The position numbers were made by a program, and so were the translations under genes. A stretch of DNA of 64,000 nt from Streptomyces sp. V4I2 (GTDB lineage: Bacteria > Actinomycetota > Actinomycetes > Streptomycetales > Streptomycetaceae), in contig NZ_JAUSZM010000003.1 in the NCBI RefSeq assembly GCF_030817655.1, positions 3,410,001-3,474,000 on the forward strand, given 5' to 3'. This document shows, in pieces, positions 16,111 to 24,392 of the stretch. The notes below the pieces were generated by a model, which made no database searches, had not been told where the DNA came from, and was given only the letters and a program-made list of their open reading frames with translations. Positions within the stretch are counted from its first letter, which is position 1, and every line of letters starts with the position of its first letter.

Positions 16111-16281
16111 ATGAGTGACGCCAGCACGAACCAGCACACTGCCGACGTCCAGGAGTCCACCGGCCACGGCCGGCACCGGGGTCCGGTTTCGGTGCAGCAC
16201 GACGGCGAGGCGGCCCAGGCGGCCCCCCGCGGCCGTCACCGCAAGCCGGTCGAGCAGAAGCAGACCGAACACGCGGCCTGA
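16111..16281 (+). CDS. 56-residue basic, histidine-rich small protein
   Basis: ATG 16111 reads MSDASTNQHTADVQESTGHG and ends KPVEQKQTEHAA. It has two near-identical basic motifs, GRHRGPVSVQ and GRHRKPVEQ, 25-30 residues apart, and no hydrophobic core, so it is probably disordered or nucleic-acid-binding. A strong terminator starts 10 bp after its stop, which supports real expression. I recall similar small proteins in Streptomyces genomes at this place but know no function. Confidence 0.65.
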   Translation: MSDASTNQHTADVQESTGHGRHRGPVSVQHDGEAAQAAPRGRHRKPVEQKQTEHAA

Positions 16282-16290
16282 AAGACGTAC

Positions 16291-16320
16291 GGCCCCGCCC
16301 TCGCACGAGAGGGCGGGGCC
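16291..16320 (+). terminator. intrinsic terminator hairpin
   Basis: GGCCCCGCCCTC paired with GAGGGCGGGGCC around the loop GCACGA; 12-bp GC stem, directly after the small ORF and facing the convergent SDR gene. It can act on both strands. Confidence 0.85.
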
Positions 16321-16328
16321 GTTCTGCG

Positions 16329-16405
16329 TCTACTCCCGTTTGAAGCTCAGCGTCTACTCCCGTTTGAGGCTCAGCACTTCTACTCCCGTTTGAGTCCCAG
16401 CACTT
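16329..16405. repeat. three tandem copies of the SDR gene 3' end
   Basis: TCTACTCCCGTTTGA occurs at 16329, 16353 and 16379, each followed by related sequence (AAGCTCAG, GGCTCAGCACTT, GTCCCAGCACTT). On the minus strand each copy encodes the LKRE-stop end of the SDR protein. Copies two and three are longer and nearly identical, pointing to slippage or recombination at the gene terminus. Confidence 0.85.
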
Positions 16406-17318
16406 CCGCCGCCGCGAAGGTCTCCCCCTCCGGCCGCTCGGCGTAGTGCGCGGTGAGCAGCGCGTCCAGTTCGTCGTACGTGAACGTGTCCTGCTTGCTG
16501 TCGAACTTGGCCTGTACGCGCGGCCGTTCGACGATCGCCACCATGCCGCCGTGTACGACGATCAGCTGGCCGTTGACCTGGGCGGCGGCGGGCGAGGCCA
16601 GGTAGCCGACGAGCGGGGCGACATGTTCGGGGGCGAGCGGGTCCAGGGCGTCGGCGGGGCGCTCGAAGCCGGCGAAGACGTCCTCGGTCATCCGGGTGCG
16701 TGCGCGCGGGCAGATGGCGTTGGCGGTCACGCCGTACTTGGCGAGCGCGAGGGCCGTCGACGTGGTGAGCCCGACGATTCCCCCTTTCGCCGCCGCGTAG
16801 TTGGGCTGCCCGGCCGACCCCGCGAGGAACGCCTCCGACGAGGTGTTCACGATCCGCCCGAACACCGGCCCGCCCGCCGCCTTGGAACGCTCGCGCCAGT
16901 GCGCGGCCGCGAAGTGGGTGGTGTTGAAGTGGCCCTTGAGGTGGACGCGGATCACGGCGTCCCACTCGTCCTCGGTCATGGAGAACACCATGCGGTCGCG
17001 CAGGATGCCGGCGTTGTTGACGAGGATGTCCAGGCGGCCGAACTCGCCGGTCGCCGACTCGACGAGTTCGCCCGCCTGTCGGAAGTCGGAGACGTCCCCG
17101 GTGTGGGCGAGCGCCTTGCCGCCCGCCGCGCGGATCTCGGCGGCGACCTGCTCGGCGGGGCTGGCCGAGGCCTCGCCCGAGCCGTCCCGGCCGGGCTGCC
17201 CGTAGTCGTTGACGACGACGGCCGCGCCGAGCCGGGCCAGTTCCAGCGCCTCGGCCCGGCCGAGGCCGCGGCCCGCGCCGGTGACGATCGCAGAGAGTCC
17301 CTCCAGTGGCAGTGACAT
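16380..17318 (-). CDS. SDR-family 3-hydroxyacyl/steroid dehydrogenase (Hsd4A-like)
   Basis: 312 residues. The NAD-binding Rossmann motif TGAGRGLGRAEAL (residues about 12-24), NNAG at about 104, catalytic S (NTSSEAFLAG), Y and K (PNYAAAKGG) are all present. The insertion with DGSGEASASPAEQVAAEI after the second strand and the VHGGMVAIVERP C-terminal region are typical of the peroxisomal multifunctional enzyme type 2 / 17-beta-HSD4 dehydrogenase group. Mycobacterial Hsd4A (Rv3502c) of the steroid side-chain beta-oxidation belongs there. It is the last gene of the MaoC - ADH - SDR operon, 9 bp after the ADH, under a KstR-type box. The exact substrate is inferred, not shown. Confidence 0.85.
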   Translation of the reverse strand: MSLPLEGLSAIVTGAGRGLGRAEALELARLGAAVVVNDYGQPGRDGSGEASASPAEQVAAEIRAAGGKALAHTGDVSDFRQAGELVESATGEFGRLDILVNNAGILRDRMVFSMTEDEWDAVIRVHLKGHFNTTHFAAAHWRERSKAAGGPVFGRIVNTSSEAFLAGSAGQPNYAAAKGGIVGLTTSTALALAKYGVTANAICPRARTRMTEDVFAGFERPADALDPLAPEHVAPLVGYLASPAAAQVNGQLIVVHGGMVAIVERPRVQAKFDSKQDTFTYDELDALLTAHYAERPEGETFAAAEVLGLKRE

Positions 17319-17327
17319 CCGGGGTCC

Positions 17328-18404
17328 TCAGATCTCGATGCAGGTACGGAGGGCGGTCCCCGTCCGCATCTGGTCGAGTGCCTCGTTGATCTCGCTCAGC
17401 GGCACGCGGTGGGTGATCAGGCCGTCGAGGTCGACGCGGCCGGCCCGCCACAGGGCGATGGTCCGTTCGTAGGAGCGCAGGACGTCTCCGCCGCCGTACA
17501 TGGACGGCAGGATCCGCTTCTCGTCGAAGAACAGCTCGAACATGTTGAGCTGGAGGTAGTCGTCCATGGCGCCCGCGCCGACGACGACCAGGGTGCCGCC
17601 GCGCCGCGTGGTGTCGTACGCCGTGCGGGCAGTGGCGGAGCGGCCGACGACCTCGAAGACGTAGTCGAAGCCCTCGCCGCCGGTGACCTGTTGCTTGGCG
17701 TCGGCCAGTTCCTCGGGTGAAACGGCCTTGGTCGCCCCGAACTTGAGCGCGGACTCGCGGCGCGAGGCGACCGGGTCGACCGCGACGATCTCGGCGGCGC
17801 CCTTGAGGCGGGCGCCCTGGATCGCGGAGATGCCGACGCCGCCGCAGCCGATGACGGCGACCGACGAACCGGCCTCCACGTCCGCGGTGTTGAGGGCGGC
17901 ACCGAGGCCCGTGGTCACCCCGCAGCCGATGAGCGCGGCGATGTCGAAGGGCACGTCGTCGGGTATCGGCACCGCGCAGCCGGCGTCGACCACGACCTCC
18001 TCGGCGAAGGTGCCGGTGCCGGCGAAGCCGAAGAGGTCACCGCCGGGGCGCTTGAAGTTGGGGGTGCCCGCGTTCATGAACCCGGCCAGGCACAGTTCGG
18101 TCTGGCCGCGCTTGCAGGCGGGACAGACGCCGCAGGCGGGCAGCCAGCAGACGACGACCCGGTCGCCGGGCTTCAGGTGGCTGACGCCCTCGCCCACTTC
18201 GAGGATCTCCCCCGCGCCCTCGTGACCGGGCACGAACGGCGCGGGCTGCGGCAGTACGCCGCCCATCGCGGACAGGTCCGAGTGGCACAGCCCGGTGGCC
18301 CGCACCCGGATCCTCGCCCTGCCGGGGCCGAAGCCCACCGCCTCGACGTCGTCGAGGACCTCCAGCTTGTCCTGGCCGATCTCGTGCAGTACGGCTGCGC
18401 GCAT
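17328..18404 (-). CDS. zinc-dependent alcohol dehydrogenase (MDR class III type)
   Basis: 358 residues from ATG 18404. Catalytic zinc ligands are in GLCHSDLSAMGG (C) and PGHEGAGEILEVG (H, E); the structural zinc site is the cysteine cluster in PACGVCPACKRGQTELC (four Cys). The NAD-binding motif is VIGCGGVGISAIQGARLKGA. The arrangement is that of the MDR class III/benzyl-alcohol group, using NAD or a tightly bound nicotinamide. It sits between the MaoC hydratase and SDR genes, with 29 and 9 bp gaps. In the context of KstR control it may oxidise a hydroxylated steroid side chain; the substrate is inference. Confidence 0.85.
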   Translation of the reverse strand: MRAAVLHEIGQDKLEVLDDVEAVGFGPGRARIRVRATGLCHSDLSAMGGVLPQPAPFVPGHEGAGEILEVGEGVSHLKPGDRVVVCWLPACGVCPACKRGQTELCLAGFMNAGTPNFKRPGGDLFGFAGTGTFAEEVVVDAGCAVPIPDDVPFDIAALIGCGVTTGLGAALNTADVEAGSSVAVIGCGGVGISAIQGARLKGAAEIVAVDPVASRRESALKFGATKAVSPEELADAKQQVTGGEGFDYVFEVVGRSATARTAYDTTRRGGTLVVVGAGAMDDYLQLNMFELFFDEKRILPSMYGGGDVLRSYERTIALWRAGRVDLDGLITHRVPLSEINEALDQMRTGTALRTCIEI

Positions 18405-18433
18405 GGTGCGGCTCCCCTCAACAGCGGGCTGAC

Positions 18434-19309
18434 TCAGGAGTGTTGGACGATGGTGTCGGCGAGGACGGGCGCGTCGTCCCGCTCTACGGCGCTCACGGTC
18501 ACCCGGATCTCGCCGTCCCGTCGCCACATGCGGATCCGCAGGGTCTCCCCCGGGTACACGACCCCGGCGAACCGGGTGGCGTACCCGCGCACCCGACTCA
18601 CATCCCCGCCGAGGAGCGTGTCGACGACCGCCTTGAGCGTGATGCCGTAGGTGCACAGTCCGTGCAGGATGGGCCGCTCGAATCCGGCGACCTTGGCGAA
18701 CTCCGGGTCGGCGTGCAGCGGGTTCCGGTCGCCGGAGAGGCGGTAGAGGAGGGCCTGGTCCTCGCGGACCGGCCGCTCGACGACCTTGTCGGGCTCGCCG
18801 GTGGTCGGTTCGAGGCCGGCGGAGGGGCCGCGGTCGCCGCCCCAGCCGCCTTCTCCGCGTACGAAGATCTGGGCGTCGTTGGTCCACAGCGAGCCCTCGG
18901 CGTCGGCGACCTCGGTGCGCATCACGAGAACCGCCGCCTTGCCCTTGTCGTACACGGCGGCGATGCGGGAGGTCGCGGTGGCCGTGCCCTCGACGGGGAG
19001 CGGTCGGTGGATCTCCAGGCTCTGGCCGCCGTGCAGGACACGGGCCAGGTCGACCTCGACGCCGGGCATCGACAGACCGCTGATCACCCCGGGCGAGCCG
19101 GCGCCCGCGACGGTCGCGAAGCTCGGCAGGACGTGCAGCCGGGACTCCAGGGTGTAGCGCAGTTCGTCGGGGTCCGTGGCGGGACTGTGCTTGTCAGGAT
19201 TCGCGGCGGCCCCGATGCCGAGGTGGTAGAGCTGGACGTCCTTCACGCTCCAGGCGATCTCGCCGGAACGGGGCTCGGCGGCCAGGGCCTTGGCTGCGTC
19301 GATGGGCAT
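18434..19309 (-). CDS. MaoC-family enoyl-CoA hydratase (Hsd4B-like)
   Basis: 291 residues from ATG 19309. Double hot-dog layout: the N-terminal half (about 20-150) is the substrate-tunnel half, and the C-terminal half carries the R-hydratase active motif, LYRLSGDRNPLHADPEFAKVAGFERPILHG, with D and H of the catalytic pair. This matches the hydratase domain of multifunctional enzyme type 2 and mycobacterial Hsd4B (Rv3538), which hydrates 2-enoyl-CoA esters with steroid side chains. First gene of the operon; a KstR-type operator is centred about 90 bp upstream. The length is normal (280-295). Confidence 0.88.
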   Translation of the reverse strand: MPIDAAKALAAEPRSGEIAWSVKDVQLYHLGIGAAANPDKHSPATDPDELRYTLESRLHVLPSFATVAGAGSPGVISGLSMPGVEVDLARVLHGGQSLEIHRPLPVEGTATATSRIAAVYDKGKAAVLVMRTEVADAEGSLWTNDAQIFVRGEGGWGGDRGPSAGLEPTTGEPDKVVERPVREDQALLYRLSGDRNPLHADPEFAKVAGFERPILHGLCTYGITLKAVVDTLLGGDVSRVRGYATRFAGVVYPGETLRIRMWRRDGEIRVTVSAVERDDAPVLADTIVQHS

Positions 19310-19392
19310 GGGGCTCCCTGCTCCTGAGGGCTCAGAAACCTCGGTACGGCCGTCCGCACCGTCGGCCGCACCGAGGTCGACACGGGCCGACC

Positions 19393-19406
19393 TAGAACGC
19401 GTTCCA
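19393..19406 (-). promoter_or_regulatory. KstR-type operator
   Basis: TAGAACGCGTTCCA, an exact match to TnnAACnnGTTnnA, the site bound by mycobacterial KstR. It lies 84 bp upstream of the MaoC start, between divergent genes for MaoC and the histidine kinase. Confidence 0.8.
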
Positions 19407-19566
19407 GTCCGGCGACCCCTGTATAGCCCAGCGCTCCGCAGTTGTGAAGGCTCCTGACGGAGTGTCAGTTCGGTAGCCACCGCAGCGGCACCCATGACAT
19501 TTGTCCTGCCGGATTCCGTACAAGGGCATCTGCCGGGCCGACGGGCGAGTGCGTAGCGTCGTGGTC

Positions 19567-20877
19567 ATGCCCGACAACAAGGTCCGACGCAAGGTCCGAC
19601 GCAAGGTCCGACGCAAGGTCCGACGCAAGTTGGAGTGCAAGGCCGCGCGGAGCATCGCTCCCAACGGCTTCAGTCTCCTGCCGTGGCTGCTCATGGGGAT
19701 GGGTTCCCTCTCGAACCTCTTCCAGGGGGACACGCCCAACCCCCTGATCGGCGGCCTCGGCCTGCTCGCCTTCAACTCCCTCTACATCTACGTGGCGTTC
19801 CGCGCCTTCGTGAAGGAGACGCGCGAGGCCGCCTCGACGCGGGTGGCGCTGGCGCTGATGGGCCTGGTGACCTGCGCTCTGGCCATCGGGTACGGCGGCA
19901 ACTGGCTGCTGTTCTTCCCCCTGTTCGGCCTCGCGACGGGCGCGGTCGTGCGGATGCCGCAGCTGCGCTGGGTCGGCGCGGCCGTCGCGCTGCTCGCCGG
20001 GGCGGCCTCCGTCGCCCACGAGGGCTGGGGCGGCCTCGACACCGCGTACGCGACCTGGATCTCAACGATGGTGACGGCGGCGATCCTGTCCCTGTCCGAA
20101 GCGGTACGGGAGCTGACGGCGGCCCGCGAGCAGCTGGCCCGGCGTGCCGTCGAGGAGGAGCGGGTGCGCTTCTCCCGCGACCTGCACGACCTGCTCGGGC
20201 ACACCATGTCGGTGATCGTGGTGAAGGCGGAGGCGGCCCGCAGGCTGGCCGACCGCGACCTGCCGTCGGCGCTGGGCCAGATCACCGACATCGAGTCCGT
20301 CGGCCGGCAGGCGCTGACCGAGATCCGCGAGGCGGTGACCGGCTACCGCGAGGGCAGCCTCGGCACCGAACTCGACCGGGCCCACTCGGTGTTGCCGGCC
20401 GCGGGCATCGAGCCCGTCGTCCACCGGTCCGGCCCGCCCCTCGCCGCCCGGACGGAGGTGCTGCTGGGCTGGGTCGTCCGCGAGGCGGTCACCAACGCCG
20501 TACGGCACAGCGGGGCGACGCGGTGCGAGATCGCCGTGGAGAGCACGCCGGAACGGGCCCGCCTGCGCATCACGGACGACGGCCGCGGGTCGCCCGCCGC
20601 CACGGAGCCGCTTCCCGGCGCCCCGCGGATCGGCGGCACCGGGCTGATAGGGCTGAAGGAGCGGCTCGCGGCGGCGGGAGGGTCCTTGGAGGCGGGGCCG
20701 GGTCCGGGGGCGCGGGGCGGGTTCGTGGTGAAGGCGGAACTGCCGGTGGGGTCGGCGGAGTTGTCAAGCGGGGCGATGCGTCAATGGACGCGGATGACGG
20801 AGGCAGTCGGCGGGGCGCGTACGCCGGACCTTGACCGTCCGGCGGTGTCTGCGGCGCCTCACCCTCCGAGCCGGTAG
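19567..20877 (+). CDS. sensor histidine kinase (DesK/NarL type)
   Basis: 436 residues from ATG 19567. The N terminus is a run of KVRR repeats (residues 5-21) encoded by four perfect 12-bp tandem units; about five membrane spans follow between residues 35 and 175. The dimerisation/phosphoacceptor region has H207 (RFSRDLHDLLGHTMSV), the HisKA_3 signature, and the ATPase domain has REAVTNAVRHS and ITDDGRGS, then GTGLIGLKERLAAAGG. The partner response regulator follows 190 bp later. Membrane location suggests sensing of an envelope or membrane-state signal; the stimulus is not known. Confidence 0.92.
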   Translation: MPDNKVRRKVRRKVRRKVRRKLECKAARSIAPNGFSLLPWLLMGMGSLSNLFQGDTPNPLIGGLGLLAFNSLYIYVAFRAFVKETREAASTRVALALMGLVTCALAIGYGGNWLLFFPLFGLATGAVVRMPQLRWVGAAVALLAGAASVAHEGWGGLDTAYATWISTMVTAAILSLSEAVRELTAAREQLARRAVEEERVRFSRDLHDLLGHTMSVIVVKAEAARRLADRDLPSALGQITDIESVGRQALTEIREAVTGYREGSLGTELDRAHSVLPAAGIEPVVHRSGPPLAARTEVLLGWVVREAVTNAVRHSGATRCEIAVESTPERARLRITDDGRGSPAATEPLPGAPRIGGTGLIGLKERLAAAGGSLEAGPGPGARGGFVVKAELPVGSAELSSGAMRQWTRMTEAVGGARTPDLDRPAVSAAPHPPSR

Positions 20878-20982
20878 AACCGCCGCAGGTCGTGGTCGTG
20901 GCGATACTGGGCAATTCGTCCAGCTTTTTCAACGATCCGGCACATATGCGGCAAGGCGTTCCGCTACCGCCGTACCGACCTC

Positions 20983-21024
20983 GGCACAGACGTCGGCACA
21001 GGGCCGGCACAGACGTCGGCACAG
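20983..21024. repeat. four GGCACAG heptamers, candidate binding array
   Basis: Two perfect 19-bp copies (20983-21001 and 21006-21024), each holding two GGCACAG units. The four heptamers are 11-12 bp apart, about one helical turn, so all face the same side of the DNA. They end 46 bp before the response-regulator start and may be its binding sites. Confidence 0.6.
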
Positions 21025-21069
21025 ACCACGGGAGGGACCACGGCCCCACCCGCGCCCTACCCTTGGGCC

Positions 21070-21711
21070 GTGAACGAGATGCCGCGCGACCACCGGCCCG
21101 CCAGGTCCATCCGAGTCCTGCTCGCCGAGGACCAGGGGATGCTGCGCGGAGCACTCGCCCTGCTGCTCGGGATGGAGGCGGACATCCAGGTCGTGGCCCA
21201 GGTGTCGGCCGGCGACGCCATCGTGGACGCGGCCCTGACCCACCGCCCCGACGTGGCCCTCCTCGACATCGAGCTGCCCGGCATCAGCGGCCTGGACGCC
21301 GCCGCCCGACTCCGCGACGAGGCACCCGACTGCCGCGTGCTGATCCTCACCACCTTCGGCCGGCCCGGCTATCTTCGCCGGGCCATGGAGGCCGGAGCCG
21401 CGGGCTTCCTCGTCAAGGACGGCCCCGTGGAGGAACTGGCCGCCACGATCCGCCGCGTACTGACCGGCGAGACGGTCATCGACCCCGCGCTCGCTGCAGC
21501 CGCGCTCAGCGCCGGCCCCAACCCGCTCACGCCCCGCGAGTGCGAGGTCCTCAACGCCTCGACGGACGGCGCGACCGTCGCCGACATCGCCACCGGGCTC
21601 CGCCTCTCGGAGTCCACGGTCCGCAACTACCTCTCCTCCGCCATCGGCAAGACAGGCACCCGCAACCGCATGGAGGCGATGCGGGAGGCGCGGCAGCAGG
21701 GGTGGTTGTAG
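21070..21711 (+). CDS. NarL/LuxR-family response regulator
   Basis: 213 residues from GTG 21070. Receiver domain: acidic pocket E20-D21 (LLAEDQGML), phosphoacceptor D66 (VALLDIELPG), T (LILTTFG) and K (FLVKDGP). C-terminal LuxR helix-turn-helix: LTPRECEVLNASTDGATVADIA and LSESTVRNYLSSAIGK. The partner of the DesK-type kinase upstream; the two are linked by a heptamer array that could be an autoregulatory site. The target genes are unknown. Confidence 0.92.
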   Translation: MNEMPRDHRPARSIRVLLAEDQGMLRGALALLLGMEADIQVVAQVSAGDAIVDAALTHRPDVALLDIELPGISGLDAAARLRDEAPDCRVLILTTFGRPGYLRRAMEAGAAGFLVKDGPVEELAATIRRVLTGETVIDPALAAAALSAGPNPLTPRECEVLNASTDGATVADIATGLRLSESTVRNYLSSAIGKTGTRNRMEAMREARQQGWL

Positions 21712-21755
21712 GGGTGGCTGTAGGACCGGGCCCCGGTCAGGCGCGGATCGGGGTC

Positions 21756-22502
21756 TTACTTCCGTCTGAACAGCGCCGTCCACAGGGAGTCCTCCCCGAA
21801 GTACGGCGAGTCGGCCGGTTCGTCGTGCATGCGGCGCAGTTCCACCTCCGTCAGGTCCGAGAAGATCCAGCGCAGGGACTCGGGCGTGTAGGCGAGGCCG
21901 CCCTGCAGACCGGCCTGGCGGTAGAAGTCGGCGTCGGACAGTTCCGAACCCATCCCTCCGGCCGCGAAGCAGGTGAGGGCGAAGTGGCCGCCGGGCGCCA
22001 GGAGGTGGTCGAGGAGACGCAGGTAGCTGACCCTCCGGTGCGGCGGCAGGTGGTGGAAACAGCCGGAGTCGTACACCAGGTCGTACGGTCCCGTCAGTTC
22101 CGTACCGACGAGGGCGAAGGCGTCCCCGCGGTGGAACCGTGCCTCCGCCCCCGCCTCGCGGGCCCGCTCCTGCGCCCCGGCGATGGCTGCCGACGACAGG
22201 TCGACGGCGTCCACCTCGAAGCCGCGCGCCGCGAGATGCAGCGCGTTGCGGCCGAGACCGCAGCCCAGGTCCAGGGCGCGGCCTCCGGGGATCAGGTCAT
22301 GGTCGGGGACCAGGCCACGGTCGAGGTACGACACCAGGTTCTCGTCCGGTTTGGCCACGAAGAACGGAACCGGCCTGGAGCCGTCCGCGTAGAAGCCGTC
22401 CCACCAGGAGGCGCCCCGGTCCGTCCACCGGTCGGCGTCCGGCGCGAACAGCCCGTCCAGGAGCCGGAGTACGTCGTTGACACTGCGTATGTTCCGGTCC
22501 AT
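21756..22502 (-). CDS. class I SAM-dependent methyltransferase
   Basis: 248 residues from ATG 22502. SAM-binding motif I is ALDLGCGLGRNALHLA, followed by an acidic residue after strand 2 (VDAVDLS); the post-motif YDSGCFHHLPPHRRVSYL resembles thiopurine/tellurite-type (TehB-like) methyltransferases. The N terminus (SWWDGFYADGSRPVPFFV) fits that group too. The gene stands alone, convergent with the response regulator. Substrate unknown. Confidence 0.85.
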   Translation of the reverse strand: MDRNIRSVNDVLRLLDGLFAPDADRWTDRGASWWDGFYADGSRPVPFFVAKPDENLVSYLDRGLVPDHDLIPGGRALDLGCGLGRNALHLAARGFEVDAVDLSSAAIAGAQERAREAGAEARFHRGDAFALVGTELTGPYDLVYDSGCFHHLPPHRRVSYLRLLDHLLAPGGHFALTCFAAGGMGSELSDADFYRQAGLQGGLAYTPESLRWIFSDLTEVELRRMHDEPADSPYFGEDSLWTALFRRK

Positions 22503-22772
22503 CCGGGCCCCTTTCCGAGACCGGCGATCGTAGCTTCGAGCGGGCGGGGAGCCCAGGTGAGCGGGTACGGCGAGGGTTCTGCGAATGCCGTCACCAGGTG
22601 CGTGCGGGGCCGGGGCGGGAGGCCATGACGCGTCACTCCAGGGGCAGGGGGAAGTGCCCGCGGTGGGCTGGGCGAGGGCCTCCATGGCACCGTTCCCGGC
22701 GACGCCGACGGCACTTTCGGAGCGGTTGCGCCGCGCGAGCCCTGGACATGCGAAGGAGTTGATATCCCCGCC

Positions 22773-24203
22773 TCACTCCGCGGAGTTGTTTCGCGGCAGC
22801 CACAGCAGCATCAGCACCACCCCACCGGCCAGCACCCCGGCGCCCACCCGGAACACCAGCGCGTACCCCTCCGTCAGCGCCTCGCGAGAGCCGCGCCCCG
22901 CCGTACGGGCCGCCGCGATCGTCGACATGACCGCGAGGCCCAGTGAACCGCCCATCGTGCGCGAGGTGTTGACCAGTCCCGACACCAGCCCGGCCTCCCC
23001 GGGCGCCACCCCCGCCGTGGCCAGCGCGGCGAGCGGTGTCGCGGCCAGGCCCGCGCCCAGCATCATCAGGATCCCCGGGATCATGATCGTGGTGAGATAC
23101 GCCCCGTCCGCGGTCATCGTCGACTGCCAGCCGAACCCCGCGACCGCCACCAGGGTCCCGAGCACCGCCACGGCCCGGGCCCCGAACCTCCGCATGAACC
23201 GGGGTGCGAGCTTCGAGCCAACGACGATGGCCAGGGAGGTCGGCACCAGCGTGAGCCCGGCGTCCAGCGGCGAGTAGCCGAGCACGTTCTGCGCGTACAG
23301 CGTCATGAAGAACCACATGCAGAACATCGCCGAGCCGCACAGGAACATCGCCACGTTCGCCGACGCCACCGCCCGCACCCTGAGCAGTCCGAGCGGCATC
23401 AGCGGGGCCGCCGTACGGGCCTCGACGGCGAGGAAGCAGCCGATCAGCGCGAGCCCGGCGAGCAGCGGCACCAGGGTGGCCGCGGCCGTCCACCCCTCGG
23501 CCTCCGTCTGCGAGATGCCGTAGGCCAAGGTGGCGAGCCCCGCGGTCACCAGCACGGCGCCCGGCAGGTCGAGCCGTCGTCCGTCCCCCGCCCGGCCCTC
23601 GGCGAGCCACAGCACGGAGCCGACGAGTACCACCGCGCCGATCGGCACGTTGATCAGCAGCACCCACCGCCACGAGAGCACCTCCACCAGCGCCCCGCCG
23701 ACGAGCCCGCCGGCCGCGCCGCCGCCCGCGCCGACCGCCGTCCAGGTCGCGATGGCACGCGCGCGTGCGGCGCCCTCGGGGACGGCGGAGGTGAGGATGG
23801 TCAGCGTCGAGGGCGCGAGCACCGCCGCGCCGAGCCCCTGCGCGGCCCGCGCCACCAGCAGCTGCCAGCCCTCCTGGGCGAGTCCGCCGGCCAGCGAGGC
23901 CACCGTGAACAGACCGAGGCCGACCAGGAACATCCGCTTGCGGCCGTAGAGGTCACCGGCCCGCCCGCCCAGCAGCATGAACCCGGCGAACGCGATGGCG
24001 TAGGCGTTGACGACCCACTGGAGCCCCTGCTCGCTCAGCCCGAGGTCGGTCCGCATCGACGGCAGCGCCACGTTCACGACGGACACGTCCAGCACGACCA
24101 GGAACTGGCCGGCACACGCGAGCGCCACGACCAGCCAGGTGGGCGGCGCGGTACGGCGGCGGGACATGCGGGTGACGTCAGCGGCTCCGAGCATGCCTGT
24201 CAT
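22773..24203 (-). CDS. MFS drug exporter, DHA2 (14-span) type
   Basis: 476 residues from ATG 24203, with 14 hydrophobic segments. Motif A (GGRAGDLYGRKRMFLVG), motif C-like stretch (TWTAVGAGGGAAGGLVGGAL) and the antiporter QFLVVLDVSVVNVALPSM in span 1 are typical EmrB/QacA features. It is transcribed divergently from a second DHA2 exporter over 190 bp. No regulator is adjacent. Drug:proton antiport is inferred from family; substrate unknown. Confidence 0.9.
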   Translation of the reverse strand: MTGMLGAADVTRMSRRRTAPPTWLVVALACAGQFLVVLDVSVVNVALPSMRTDLGLSEQGLQWVVNAYAIAFAGFMLLGGRAGDLYGRKRMFLVGLGLFTVASLAGGLAQEGWQLLVARAAQGLGAAVLAPSTLTILTSAVPEGAARARAIATWTAVGAGGGAAGGLVGGALVEVLSWRWVLLINVPIGAVVLVGSVLWLAEGRAGDGRRLDLPGAVLVTAGLATLAYGISQTEAEGWTAAATLVPLLAGLALIGCFLAVEARTAAPLMPLGLLRVRAVASANVAMFLCGSAMFCMWFFMTLYAQNVLGYSPLDAGLTLVPTSLAIVVGSKLAPRFMRRFGARAVAVLGTLVAVAGFGWQSTMTADGAYLTTIMIPGILMMLGAGLAATPLAALATAGVAPGEAGLVSGLVNTSRTMGGSLGLAVMSTIAAARTAGRGSREALTEGYALVFRVGAGVLAGGVVLMLLWLPRNNSAE

Positions 24204-24392
24204 GCTCTCAACCGGCCGACGGTCCTTGCATCGGGATTTCGTCCCAGGCCGCCGGCCGGGGCGGCTTCCCCAAGAGAAGACAAAGAATTCGTTAGTGAGC
24301 CGAAGCATCGGAATAGTTGCCCGGGCGCACGGGGTTCACCGTGCACGTATCCCGTCCGAACCCCTCGTTCCCCGGCCTGGAGGCCCCACTCC

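Noticed and set aside
16329..16405. Short regular repeats as a possible CRISPR array
   Set aside because: The units are copies of a gene terminus with 9-11 bp between them; no spacers of CRISPR length and no cas genes.
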